64,000 bases of DNA from Andreprevotia sp. IGB-42 (GTDB lineage: Bacteria; Pseudomonadota; Gammaproteobacteria; Burkholderiales; Chitinibacteraceae). A model generated the notes under the pieces. The model was not told where the DNA came from and did not search any database. It saw only the letters and a program-made list of their open reading frames with translations. The position numbers and the translations under genes are program-made. Below are positions 33,609 through 42,064 of this stretch, piece by piece (the stretch's first letter is position 1; every line of letters begins with the position of its first letter). Location of the stretch: positions 247,309 through 311,308 of the forward strand of contig NZ_WXTX01000006.1 of assembly GCF_009848685.1 (NCBI RefSeq), in the 5' to 3' direction.

Positions 33609-36017
33609 CTAGGAGGGCGCTACCGTCGTCGGCGGTGGCGCTGTGGAGATAACTGGTGCCGGCTGGGGCAAGGTAGGCGCAGCCGGGTTGACGATAAAGC
33701 TGCGGTTGGGGTTGGCTAGCTGGATGCCTTGTTCCCGGAACTGCAGCACCACACGGCGCAGGAATTCGCGCTGGACACTCCAGCGGCTGCTGTCGCGGCA
33801 GCGGATCTGCCCGGCAATAGTGAAAGTTGCACCATCTGCTGCGTCCACCCCCCAGATGTCCAGATCGCCCAGCATGGCATCCTTGAAGGCGTCATCGTTG
33901 CGCATGCCGGCGCCGATTTCCTTCAGCACTTCGATTACGCGATCCGGATCTTCCTGTGCATCTACCGATACCCGTACCGCCGCATTACCCAGGCCACGGT
34001 TGTTGTTGATCACGGTCGTGACCGCACTGAATGGCACGATGGCAAGCGAGCCATCGCCAGAGCGCAAGTGGGCAGTCCGTATGGACAGCTTTTCAACCGA
34101 GCCCGATACATTGGCAGCCGTCACCCAGTCACCCACCTCGATGGCATTTTCCATCATGAGGAAAATGCCGGTAATGAAGTCCTGTACCAGCTTTTGCGAA
34201 CCGAAACCCAACGCCACGCCGACGATGGATGCCCCGGCCAGCAAAGGTGCGGTGTTTACGCCCAGTTGATTCAGCGTGGTCAGCCCCACTACCAGCACCA
34301 CCGCAATGAAGACTGCTGTACGGATGATGGGCAGCAGGGTGGTCAGCCGCACGCTACGGGTGCGATCACCGGCATCGCTCCAGCGCTTCAGCCGGCTTTC
34401 CGCGATCAGATTGACGCCTTCCCACACGAACAATGCAACCAGCAAGGACACGATGATGGTGATGCTTGCAGACAGCACCCGCGGTCCGATGGTACCGGTA
34501 TGCAGCCAGGCCAGTGTTTCGAAGCCCCATACCTCCAGCAACGCAAACACCGTGCCGATAGCGATGATCACGTAGGCAATGCGCTGTGCCAACGGAAAGT
34601 AGCGGCTGGCACGGGCAATGTGCAATGGCGCATCTTCGGCGTGGCCGGCCCGGAATACCTTCCCCAGCATGGCCATGGTGGCGATCGATATGACTCTGGC
34701 CAGTACCAGCACGGCAGCAGTCACCGCCAGGAAATGCAGCAGTTTTTCAAACCCGTTATCCACTCCCAGCGCACCTACCACCCAGATGCCGGTGATCAAT
34801 GCTGTCGCCGCAACGGGCCAGATATCCGCCAGCCAGTCCCGCAGCAGGGCACGCGCGCCCTGGCGGGTGGTGTCGCCCCGGATATAGCCGGATACGGCGA
34901 TGCGCGAACGCAGCAGCATCACCAGCAACATTACATGGCCGACCAGCGTGCATAGCTTGAGCAGCGCATCACGGGCATCATCACCCAAGCCCAGTGCTGA
35001 TGCTGCGACAACTGCGCCACCACCGACGACCACGACCAGGGCAATGCGCGTCAGCCAAGTATGCACGTAGCGTGCGCCTTCGTCGCCGATATGCAGCAGC
35101 CGCAGGTTCGGCGTTTGTGGTGCGACCAGCAGGGAGATCACCGCAAAGATGATCATCAGCGTGATCCATGCGTTCCCCAATGCCAACACGAATTCCCGTA
35201 CCGCCGGCTGATTGTTCGAAACGAAGTAAAGCAGCACGCTGCCGGCGGCAAAAAATGCTACAACGGGTACGAGATTGAGCAGGAATGCCCCCAGCGCGTA
35301 GGGCAAGCGCTGTGCAAACGTAGCCTGCGCATGCACCGGCCGCGGTAGTGAGGTAATGCCTGCTGCCCGGGCATCGGTCACATGTGCAGGATCAGCCGGA
35401 TCGCTGGTTGCCAGCGTATAGCGCGTACCACGGCCCCGCTGCGCAAGCTTACGTTTGGGGCGTTTCAACAGCCAGCCAGTCAGCCATTCGATCAGCCATG
35501 CCACGCCAAACACCAGTACCGAGACCTGCAGCGCATCGATGAAAAGCTGGCGGCCGGCCGGCGACGCCAGCGTGGTGCGCCACCATTGCCCCACATGCGG
35601 CAACTCGATCAGCGTATTGAGCGTGCGCTTTGCGCGCACAGACGCCGCATCCAGCCATTGTGATACATGCAGGAAAACCTGGCCAAGCAGGCTGTCCTTG
35701 GTCAGCGCACCGATATGTACTGGTGCCGAAGCGGGCGCGGAGGCAGCTTCGGCTGCCGGAGCAGAGGCACTTTCTTCCGCCAGCACTCCGGGCGTCAGTT
35801 GTGCGCCCTTGACCACTGCACGCAATGTGGTGATGACCTCGGCGCGTTTCTTGTCATTCTGCAGTACATCCAGCGCCTGACGGGCTTCTGCTGTTGTGAG
35901 CGCATCTGGCGCGCTTGCCACCGCACTTGCAGCGCGTGGCAGGGGCCTTGCCGCAACCTGCTGGCATGCAACAATCGCAATCAACCCCCAGCCGATCATC
36001 TTCAAACAACCTTTCAT
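33609..36017 (-). CDS. MscS-family mechanosensitive channel, YbiO-type
   Basis: An 802-residue protein. N-terminal signal (MIGWGLIAIVACQQVAA), an Ala/Pro/Ser-rich periplasmic segment, then about ten transmembrane helices. The MscS core near residues 600-700 includes the pore helix and TTLNQLGVNTAPLLAGASIVGVALGFGSQKLVQDFITGIF, followed by the beta domain (EVGDWVTAANVSGSVEKLSIRTAHLRSGDGSLAIVPFSAV). The length and the extended N-terminal domain match E. coli YbiO (about 740). It should open under osmotic downshift to release solutes. The C-terminal tail is Pro/Thr-rich. Single gene. Confidence 0.94.
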   Translation of the reverse strand: MKGCLKMIGWGLIAIVACQQVAARPLPRAASAVASAPDALTTAEARQALDVLQNDKKRAEVITTLRAVVKGAQLTPGVLAEESASAPAAEAASAPASAPVHIGALTKDSLLGQVFLHVSQWLDAASVRAKRTLNTLIELPHVGQWWRTTLASPAGRQLFIDALQVSVLVFGVAWLIEWLTGWLLKRPKRKLAQRGRGTRYTLATSDPADPAHVTDARAAGITSLPRPVHAQATFAQRLPYALGAFLLNLVPVVAFFAAGSVLLYFVSNNQPAVREFVLALGNAWITLMIIFAVISLLVAPQTPNLRLLHIGDEGARYVHTWLTRIALVVVVGGGAVVAASALGLGDDARDALLKLCTLVGHVMLLVMLLRSRIAVSGYIRGDTTRQGARALLRDWLADIWPVAATALITGIWVVGALGVDNGFEKLLHFLAVTAAVLVLARVISIATMAMLGKVFRAGHAEDAPLHIARASRYFPLAQRIAYVIIAIGTVFALLEVWGFETLAWLHTGTIGPRVLSASITIIVSLLVALFVWEGVNLIAESRLKRWSDAGDRTRSVRLTTLLPIIRTAVFIAVVLVVGLTTLNQLGVNTAPLLAGASIVGVALGFGSQKLVQDFITGIFLMMENAIEVGDWVTAANVSGSVEKLSIRTAHLRSGDGSLAIVPFSAVTTVINNNRGLGNAAVRVSVDAQEDPDRVIEVLKEIGAGMRNDDAFKDAMLGDLDIWGVDAADGATFTIAGQIRCRDSSRWSVQREFLRRVVLQFREQGIQLANPNRSFIVNPAAPTLPQPAPVISTAPPPTTVAPS

Positions 36018-36575
36018 GTGCTTCCCCTGTTCCAGACCGGCGAAGACCGATACGGCGCAAACATACGCGCATCTGGTCTACCCGGACATCAACCCGACCT
36101 TGCACGCTGCGGATTGCAATTTTTAGGGGGAAGTGACTGTATTGACCGTAGGAATCCCACCTACGGAAAATTGACATCTTGGGTCGGCCGGAAACATCAA
36201 CAGCAAGACGCATGCGGTGCTTTGGTTACGAAAATCCTGTTACGTCACCAACAGTATGTCGTCAACTTTGGGTTGGCGTGCGCCCCCGTAAAGATTACGC
36301 AAACCCGTCTTCTAAACTTCGCATAATGTATATTATGTAAAGTTGCTTATTGCGTTACGCAAGCTTAGGGGGCTATCGTCCGTTTGCATAAAGTTGTTAC
36401 TTTTTTTTGCATGATGTTGTTCCTAGTAGGCAATGTATGCCCACGCAAAGTGCCAGCCGCAGCTTTACGCTTTACTCCAACTCCAACCGGCGCCGCGGTC
36501 GCTTTGCCCGCGCAACCAATGTTTAGCCGACCGTCCGCCACCAAGCTGGCTTGTGACTGCTATGAAATTTCACTA
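36018..36575. other. Intergenic terminus region containing dif
   Basis: 558 bases between mscS and the kfrA-like gene, AT-richer than the surroundings and with no convincing gene (a 71-codon plus-strand frame at 36384-36599 lacks a good start signal). It holds the dif site, with the octamer TTACGCAA on both sides (36295-36302 and 36355-36362). Confidence 0.6.
36316..36343 (+). other. dif: Chromosome dimer resolution site dif (XerC/XerD target)
   Basis: The 28-mer has XerC arm ACTTCGCATAA, centre TGTATA, XerD arm TTATGTAAAGT. The inner 19 bases (36320-36338) equal those of the E. coli dif core; the outer arm ends differ, as in Neisseria-type dif which also has TTCGCATAA. A dif lies at the replication terminus, where XerCD acts with FtsK. 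No Xer recombinase gene or second dif-like site was seen in the window, arguing against a recently integrated Xer-dependent element. Confidence 0.9.
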
Positions 36576-37589
36576 CTAAGAACTCGTATGTTGAACTGAG
36601 CTTGGTTTTTCTAAGCTGCGCTCGAAAAAACTCAACTTGCCGCCCATGTCGGCAAGCGTCAGGTCTTTGGCGTGCAGCTGCTCTTCCAGAATTTCCATGG
36701 CGGCCTGCTGGTGCTTGCCGGTCTCCAGTGCGTTCGCCAGGTCTTGATGGCATCGCTGCAATTGTGTTTCCAGCACGTCTCGATCACGGGCCAGTTTTTG
36801 AAGGGCATCGAGCTCCTTGGCCATGCTGTGTTTAGCGACTTCACTCTGGCGGATCGCTTCCCTCGCATGCTGCAATTCCGACGCAAGCCGCGCAGCTTCA
36901 CGATTGAGCTCGATGATTTCTTCGCCTTTGCCGAGCAAGGTATCGCGTAGTTGCCGGCTGTCCAGGTGCAACTGCTGGACTTGCTGTTCATGCCGGCGCT
37001 GATCCTGCTCACGTTGATCTTTAACCGACTGGCGGTAGTGATCCAAGGCGTCTCGCGCATGTTGGTGCTTCTGCTCCAAGGATTCGCGGTGCTGTTGGCC
37101 ATCTTCCAGACGGGCATTCAATCCGGCCACTTGCTGCTCCAGTTGCTTGACCAGCACGGTCGATTCGATTAGGGCTTGATGGCCGATTTCCAGTTCGGAT
37201 TGCGTGGCCTGCAACTCAGCTTCCGCAGCGTTCAAACGGGTGGTCAGTGCTTGATTGGCCTGCTTTCCAAGCGCGATTGCGGCATCCCGCTCATGAAGCT
37301 GCTGCATGAATTCGTTTTTTGCAGCCTCGATTCTGGCGTCCGCCTCGCCATGCAGGCGCGTCGCCAGCCGCCCAACCAAGTCCTGCAGCGCGTCATTCAC
37401 TGCAACGGTGGCACCAAGGGCTTGCCCCTCTTCCTCATCCAACTCTTTCAGATAGCGGCTGATCGTGGTTTTGGAGCCGGTGTTACCCAAAGCCACGCGC
37501 ACAGCATCAATCGAGGGCTTTCTACCTTGGGCGACCAGGCTATCCCTTGCCCGTTGAACTTCAGATTTATAGACGCCGCTACGTGCCAT
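36576..37589 (-). CDS. KfrA-like DNA-binding coiled-coil protein
   Basis: A 337-residue protein. Residues 1-60 are the KfrA_N DNA-binding domain (SGVYKSEVQRARDSLVAQGR, KPSIDAVRVALGNTGSKTTISRYLKELDEEEG). Residues 70-320 form an almost unbroken coiled coil rich in Gln, Glu, Ala and Leu. In plasmids such as RK2 KfrA is a repressor and nucleoid- or partition-associated protein. Here it is next to dif on what should be the chromosome. ATG 37589 follows GAAGGAACGA; the frame to 37646 reaches into its own operator and is unlikely. Autoregulation is suggested by the palindrome 40 bases upstream. Confidence 0.88.
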   Translation of the reverse strand: MARSGVYKSEVQRARDSLVAQGRKPSIDAVRVALGNTGSKTTISRYLKELDEEEGQALGATVAVNDALQDLVGRLATRLHGEADARIEAAKNEFMQQLHERDAAIALGKQANQALTTRLNAAEAELQATQSELEIGHQALIESTVLVKQLEQQVAGLNARLEDGQQHRESLEQKHQHARDALDHYRQSVKDQREQDQRRHEQQVQQLHLDSRQLRDTLLGKGEEIIELNREAARLASELQHAREAIRQSEVAKHSMAKELDALQKLARDRDVLETQLQRCHQDLANALETGKHQQAAMEILEEQLHAKDLTLADMGGKLSFFERSLEKPSSVQHTSS

Positions 37590-37628
37590 GGTTCGTTCCT
37601 TCGGTGAATTTCGTACCATGATACGTAA

Positions 37629-37642
37629 TATGTAATTACATA
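37629..37642. promoter_or_regulatory. Palindrome upstream of the kfrA-like gene (probable operator)
   Basis: TATGTAATTACATA is a perfect 14-base palindrome centred 46 bases upstream of the start codon, in an AT-rich promoter stretch. KfrA proteins autorepress through inverted repeats in this position. Confidence 0.65.
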
Positions 37643-37685
37643 CCAAACAAACCCGAACGCGTGGTAATTTTTAAAGAAAAACAAG

Positions 37686-37710
37686 GCGTGATAATCTAGA
37701 ATTATCACGC
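37686..37710. repeat. Perfect inverted repeat, 10-bp arms
   Basis: GCGTGATAAT - CTAGA - ATTATCACGC. Read on the minus strand, a T-rich tract follows (CTTGTTTTTC), so it could be a weak terminator for vanished sequence or an operator shared by the divergent kfrA-like and TPR genes. Confidence 0.7.
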
Positions 37711-37842
37711 TTGATGGTTGGTATCGGGTTGATGGATACGTAGTGGCAGTACGATAGGTGACTGGGATGCCCAAATGGTCTGCCCCGGTCTCGATGAGAA
37801 CTGATTTAAGGTGGATAATGCGCATCTAGGTGTTGTGTTCGT

Positions 37843-37869
37843 TAAACTATGCCCGCTAGCAATGGATAC
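37843..37869 (+). promoter_or_regulatory. Candidate sigma28 (FliA) promoter of the TPR operon
   Basis: TAAA (37843-37846), exactly 15 bases, then ATGGATAC (37862-37869), which keeps the GATA core of the sigma28 -10 element GCCGATAA. It ends 59 bases before the GTG of the first TPR gene. The operon faces a sigma28 gene, supporting the idea. Confidence 0.45.
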
Positions 37870-37928
37870 GTTGTCAGCAGCGATGGCAGTTTTGATTTCT
37901 TGCAGTTAGTTAAAAAAGGCTTACCACC

Positions 37929-38513
37929 GTGAATGAATCTCAGCCAAGTCAAGTGTTGACCGAAGATGAGCTACTACACTTGGCAATAGAGGCGAGCAAT
38001 CGCGAGCGTTACGATCTCTCGATCGGCTATCTGAAACAGGCACTGACGCACCCGGGAGATTTGGCATCACGTACCTCGTTCCTGCTGGGTACGCAGTACG
38101 CCCAAATTGGCATGTATGTGGATGCAGAACAGTACATGCATCAATCCATCGAGCTGGATCCAGGCTTTGAAATCGCGGTATTTCAACTTGGCTTGTTGCA
38201 ACTTACATCCGGCAAAGCAGATGCGGCGCGAGCATCATGGCAAGGACTGGATTTTCTGCCTGCAGACCATTGCTTAAAACATTTCCGCCAAGGCTTGCTG
38301 GCGCTTGAGCAGAATTCGTTGGCCGATGCAGAAGCGGCGCTCAAACAAGGATTGGCCACCCCCGTGGACAATGTCCCTCTGAAGGCCGAGATGGAGCGCA
38401 TCCTGAACAACGTCATTCAGATGCAGTTGACCACGCAGGCGAATGGGGCTGCAGATGGCTCGGGAAGCGACGCGAGCGATGAGCATGTATTCCTGTCCGC
38501 CTACCGCAGCTAA
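37929..38513 (+). CDS. TPR-repeat protein, 194 aa
   Basis: GTG start. Two to three tetratricopeptide repeats: YDLSIGYLKQALTHPG, FLLGTQYAQIGMYVDAEQYMHQSIELDPG and FQLGLLQLTSGKADAARASWQ. It ends with a Gly/Ser/Asp-rich tail. No signal peptide, so cytoplasmic. First of a three-gene operon (44- and 44-base gaps) convergent with the flagellar sigma gene. TPR proteins beside export systems are often chaperones or scaffolds; that role is inference. Confidence 0.88.
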   Translation: MNESQPSQVLTEDELLHLAIEASNRERYDLSIGYLKQALTHPGDLASRTSFLLGTQYAQIGMYVDAEQYMHQSIELDPGFEIAVFQLGLLQLTSGKADAARASWQGLDFLPADHCLKHFRQGLLALEQNSLADAEAALKQGLATPVDNVPLKAEMERILNNVIQMQLTTQANGAADGSGSDASDEHVFLSAYRS

Positions 38514-38557
38514 GCCATGGATCTGGATGTTATTTTCATCCATTTATTGATATTGCA

Positions 38558-39706
38558 ATGACTCCTGAATCTGAAAAAATAGCACGCCACCTTGGCTATC
38601 TCCGCCAAGACCCGGATAACATCAATCTGCTGCTGGACGTGGTCAAGCTGCAGTTGGCCGAAGGGCAGCAACCAGAGGCGGAGACATTGCTGGACGAAGG
38701 ATTGGCCAGGTGGCCTGCACATGCCGCGCTGATGTACGAGCGCGCGCTGCTTGCGCTGAGCCAAAACGATGAGGCTACGGCAAAAGTTTTATTTCAGAAC
38801 TTGCTGGAAACAGGGCAAGCCACCCCTGCCCTGCGTTACAACCTGGCATATGCTCACTACGCTAGCAGCGAGTTCCAGCAATGCCTGGACCAGTTGCTGC
38901 AATTGCCAGAAAATGAACGGGGAGATATCCCTTATGCCGCATGTTTGCAGATCCTTGCGCTGCATCAACTAGGTGAGCTTGCACAGGCGCGCAGTTATGC
39001 AGAACTGCGGCTCGCAACAGCACCGGATAACGCCGAGGTAGCCGGCCTGCTTGCCTTGGTGTGCCTCGATGACAATGATCTTGAGGGCGCACGCCACTGG
39101 AGTGAGTTGAGTCTCGCCAGTCAACCTGAACAGGTTTATGCGCAAGTCGTGCAGGGTACCCTGGAAATTCCTGAAAACCCTGCAGCCGCCAGCGCAAGGT
39201 TCGAACAGCTGCTTGGCAATCGTCCAAGGGATGGCCGCGCATGGTCTGGGCTCGCCATTGCCAGTTTCAGCCTGCGTGATATGACGAAAGCAGCAGCAGC
39301 TTTCGAACAGGCGGTCATGTTCATGCCGGGCCACATCGGCACATGGCATGCATACGGATGGTTACATCTAATTGAGGGGCGGCTATCCGAAGCAGAGAAC
39401 TGCTTCCAGCAGGCATTGGATCTTGACCGCAACTTTGGTGAGAGCTACGGCGGCATGGCTGTGGTGGCCACGATGCAAGGGCGTACTGCCGATGCAGAAG
39501 CTTTGCTCAAACGTGCGTATCGCCTTGCGCCCGAGGGGCTTTCAGCTCAATTCATCGCGTTGCTCCAAGCCAAGTCCAGTGGCAACCAGCACGAAGTGGA
39601 GCAGGTTGTTCAACGCGCATTTGCCACACTCAACGCCAGCAATCCAGAGCAAATACAACAGATCGTCCGTAACGCCTTGCTGTCAAATGGCTCATACAAG
39701 CATTAA
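38558..39706 (+). CDS. TPR-repeat protein, 382 aa
   Basis: Nearly all helical with at least six recognisable TPR units (for example DVVKLQLAEGQQPEAETLLDEGL, AYAELRLATAPDNAEVAGLLALV, AWSGLAIASFSLRDMTKAAAAFEQAVMFMPG, AYGWLHLIEGRLSEAENCFQQALDL and MAVVATMQGRTADAEALLKRAYRLAPEG; first units start near residue 15). No membrane segment or catalytic domain such as O-GlcNAc transferase follows. Middle gene of the operon; likely a protein-interaction scaffold. Confidence 0.9.
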   Translation: MTPESEKIARHLGYLRQDPDNINLLLDVVKLQLAEGQQPEAETLLDEGLARWPAHAALMYERALLALSQNDEATAKVLFQNLLETGQATPALRYNLAYAHYASSEFQQCLDQLLQLPENERGDIPYAACLQILALHQLGELAQARSYAELRLATAPDNAEVAGLLALVCLDDNDLEGARHWSELSLASQPEQVYAQVVQGTLEIPENPAAASARFEQLLGNRPRDGRAWSGLAIASFSLRDMTKAAAAFEQAVMFMPGHIGTWHAYGWLHLIEGRLSEAENCFQQALDLDRNFGESYGGMAVVATMQGRTADAEALLKRAYRLAPEGLSAQFIALLQAKSSGNQHEVEQVVQRAFATLNASNPEQIQQIVRNALLSNGSYKH

Positions 39707-39750
39707 CGTGAAAGTGGCAGACCTGTTCCTGCCGTGGAAGAGGCCTGCCA

Positions 39751-40134
39751 ATGAGCGTTGATCCAGTCAGTCGTTTACCAGCCATTCTGGCTTTGCTACG
39801 CCAGCAGATATCTGCTGGCAGTGCGGGCAAAGCCTCGAGTCATCAGCGCAACCGTGACAAAAAACTCAAAGCGCCATCCAAGCAAGCGGGGGATCTTGAG
39901 CGCAAGCTGGTTGCACGGCTTGATGCCATTACTCCCGATGATCCAAGGAAGGCGCGAAAAGTCTTTGCCGCTTTCATTGAGGCTACGCTACTGGCTGAGT
40001 TGGGTGAAACCCTGGCCAATGATGCAGGTTTTCACCAGATGGTAGATACAATCTGTGAGCAAATGATGCGGGAGCCAACACTTCAGGCGGACATTGAATC
40101 AGCCATTATTCAGCTCATCCCACCATCAGATTGA
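39751..40134 (+). CDS. Hypothetical protein of the TPR operon, 127 aa
   Basis: N-terminal 50 residues are basic and disordered-looking (SAGKASSHQRNRDKKLKAPSK), the C-terminal half is helical (ARKVFAAFIEATLLAELGETL, GFHQMVDTICEQMMREPTLQADIESAI). No known family; in size and position a sigma-factor partner or export chaperone would fit, but it does not match FlgM. Its TGA directly abuts the TAA of the convergent sigma gene with no base between. Confidence 0.75.
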   Translation: MSVDPVSRLPAILALLRQQISAGSAGKASSHQRNRDKKLKAPSKQAGDLERKLVARLDAITPDDPRKARKVFAAFIEATLLAELGETLANDAGFHQMVDTICEQMMREPTLQADIESAIIQLIPPSD

Positions 40135-40884
40135 TTACCAAGCCAGATCCGAAGTTTTCAGCCGAGCCACTGATTCGCGCAGGTGCTCCAGGGCGGATCG
40201 GTGCAATTGAGAGATACGTCCTTTGCTCAAGCTCATCAACGCAGCAATGTCTGTAAACTCGAGCTGTTGCAGATAGTGGTAACGGATAACCGCCCTCTCG
40301 TTCTCCGGCAAATTTTCAAGTAGCTGCATCAGACACTGCCTGAGCTGAGCCAGTTCACGGGAGCTGTATGCAAGAACGGGAGCAGCCGCTTCATCATCAG
40401 ATGCACACAAGCGCTCATCTTCAAGCAGCATTCCCATCGCCATGCCGATAGCGATGCGTGCCAAACGTTCGAGTGCCTCTCCTTCCACTGCTGCACCGTC
40501 CGCATTGAGTGAATAGATGCGCTCCCTGATGCGTTTTTGAACGGCAATCTGACGTCGATGCTCCGTGTATCCTTCAAGCTCGTTCCGTATTGTGCCAACG
40601 ATCCGATATTCGGCATAAGTCGTGAATTGGGCGCCGGCGTCTACCTTGAAACGGTCGATGGCATCAAGCAAACCCAACGACGCCAATTGCAGATATTCAT
40701 TGAATTCGATTTCGTTATTTATGCGTTTGGCATAAATCTGCGCAGCCATCATCTTGGCAAATGGCAGATAGAGCGTAGCAAGCTGCTGACGTGCTATGCC
40801 ATCCGCTTGATCACGTGCTTGCCAGAGCGCTGTTTCGCGCTCCGGTGCAATGGCTTTCCACGCCAGGGGATTCTTGGTCGGCAC
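40135..40884 (-). CDS. fliA: Flagellar sigma factor (sigma28/FliA family)
   Basis: A 249-residue sigma70-family protein lacking region 1. Region 2: LYLPFAKMMAAQIYAKRI, EYLQLASLGLLDAIDRFK and FTTYAEYRIVGTIRNEL. Region 3 follows (HRRQIAVQKRIRERIYSL). Region 4: LPENERAVIRYHYLQQLEF, DIAALMSLSKGRISQLHRSALEHLRE. FliA directs late flagellar genes. Here it is the last gene of the 25-gene array, the reverse of the usual hierarchy. It has no visible FlgM anti-sigma gene in the window. Confidence 0.92.
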   Translation of the reverse strand: MPTKNPLAWKAIAPERETALWQARDQADGIARQQLATLYLPFAKMMAAQIYAKRINNEIEFNEYLQLASLGLLDAIDRFKVDAGAQFTTYAEYRIVGTIRNELEGYTEHRRQIAVQKRIRERIYSLNADGAAVEGEALERLARIAIGMAMGMLLEDERLCASDDEAAAPVLAYSSRELAQLRQCLMQLLENLPENERAVIRYHYLQQLEFTDIAALMSLSKGRISQLHRSALEHLRESVARLKTSDLAW

Positions 40885-40910
40885 GTTGCTAGGGAACCAA
40901 GCAAGAACGG

Positions 40911-41666
40911 CTAATGGAATGAGCTAAGAAGCGAACGAACTACGATATTCCATCCATCAATCATGACGAACATCAGCAATTTCAACGGTAACGAAATCGT
41001 TACCGGTGGCACCATCATCATGCCCATACCCATCAGGATTGCAGAAACGATCAGGTCGATCAACAAGAAAGGCAGGAAAATCACAAAACCGATCTGAAAG
41101 GCAGTCCGCAATTCGGACAGCATGAAGGCTGGTATCAATTGCAAATTACCGATATCTGCCATGGTACGTGGCTGTGGACTTTTGGATATTTCTACCAGCA
41201 ACGCCAAGTCTTCTTCACGCGTCTGACGGATCATGAACTCCCTGAATGGTTCAACACCTTTCTCTATCGCAGCTGCCATAGCCAGCTTGCCTTGCAGGTA
41301 GGGCTGAAATGCCTGCTGATTGGCTTGCGTCAACGCCGGGGACATGGTGAAAAGCGTGAGGAACAACGCAAGGCTCATCAATACCGTATTGGGCGGGGTT
41401 TCCTGCATCCCCAGCGCATGGCGCAACAATGACAGCACGATGACGATACGGACGAACCCGGTCATTGAAATCAGGATGGCTGGCACCAAGCTCAGAACCG
41501 TCAATGCGAGCAGCAATTTCAAACCCGTTGATGCCTGATCAGATCCGCCAGCACCAATCTGCACACCCGGCAAAGTCAACAGATCTGCGGATAAAGCCAT
41601 TGACGGCACCAGCAAAAGGCCCAAACAGGCAAGGCCGGAGAAAACAAGGCGATTACGTATCCTCAT
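40911..41666 (-). CDS. fliP: Flagellar export gate protein FliP
   Basis: A 251-residue membrane protein with cleavable signal (FSGLACLGLLLVPSMALSA) and four TMs. Family motifs: LKLLLALTVLSLVPAILISMTGFVRIVIVLSLLRHALG, PPNTVLMSLALFLTLFTM and the C-terminal AFQIGFVIFLPFLLIDLIVSAILMGMGMMM-type gate region (starting AFQIGFVIFLPFLLIDLIVS). Forms the FliP5Q4R1 channel. Here it is separated from fliQ and fliR by the full length of the cluster. Confidence 0.95.
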   Translation of the reverse strand: MRIRNRLVFSGLACLGLLLVPSMALSADLLTLPGVQIGAGGSDQASTGLKLLLALTVLSLVPAILISMTGFVRIVIVLSLLRHALGMQETPPNTVLMSLALFLTLFTMSPALTQANQQAFQPYLQGKLAMAAAIEKGVEPFREFMIRQTREEDLALLVEISKSPQPRTMADIGNLQLIPAFMLSELRTAFQIGFVIFLPFLLIDLIVSAILMGMGMMMVPPVTISLPLKLLMFVMIDGWNIVVRSLLSSFH

Positions 41667-41668
41667 GT

Positions 41669-42064
41669 TTACTCTTCCTGCTGAAGCGGCAATGGACTAC
41701 TTTTGAGCAATTGCAAACCTTGTGCGCTTTCCGTAAACAGCAATTCTTCGTTGCGATAAATAACGACAATCAGACTGTGTGCGGGCGACACTCTCATACG
41801 CTGGACGATGCGCATCACCTGCCCCGGCCTGATTTTGGTTTGCGTCAGCAAAGCTGGCCAGCGTCCACGCAACACCCATACCGTTGCCAATCCCAGAAGC
41901 ACAACGCAGACCAAGCTCCCCAGGACACGAGCAGCGAGATCTCCTTCGGATGAGACGGCCTTGAATGGAATTGCGGATGCCACTCCGGAAGCAGGTTCGA
42001 TTGCCCATGCCGTTCCAGCAAAGACAAACGCAAGGCATGCAAAAAACGACACCTTGATCATCAA
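41669..42064 (-). CDS. fliO: Flagellar protein FliO
   Basis: A 131-residue protein with an N-terminal hydrophobic leader (FFACLAFVFAGTAWA), a single TM (VLGSLVCVVLLGLATVWVL) and a cytoplasmic domain with RVSPAHSLIVVIYRNEELLF, the FliO signature. FliO assists assembly of FliP. Overlaps fliN by four bases and precedes fliP by two bases. Confidence 0.9.
   Translation of the reverse strand: MMIKVSFFACLAFVFAGTAWAIEPASGVASAIPFKAVSSEGDLAARVLGSLVCVVLLGLATVWVLRGRWPALLTQTKIRPGQVMRIVQRMRVSPAHSLIVVIYRNEELLFTESAQGLQLLKSSPLPLQQEE

Noticed and set aside
36295..36600. Integron attI/attC-like region near dif
   Set aside because: No integrase gene, no GTTRRRY core sites in the right arrangement; the dif alignment explains the core sequence fully.
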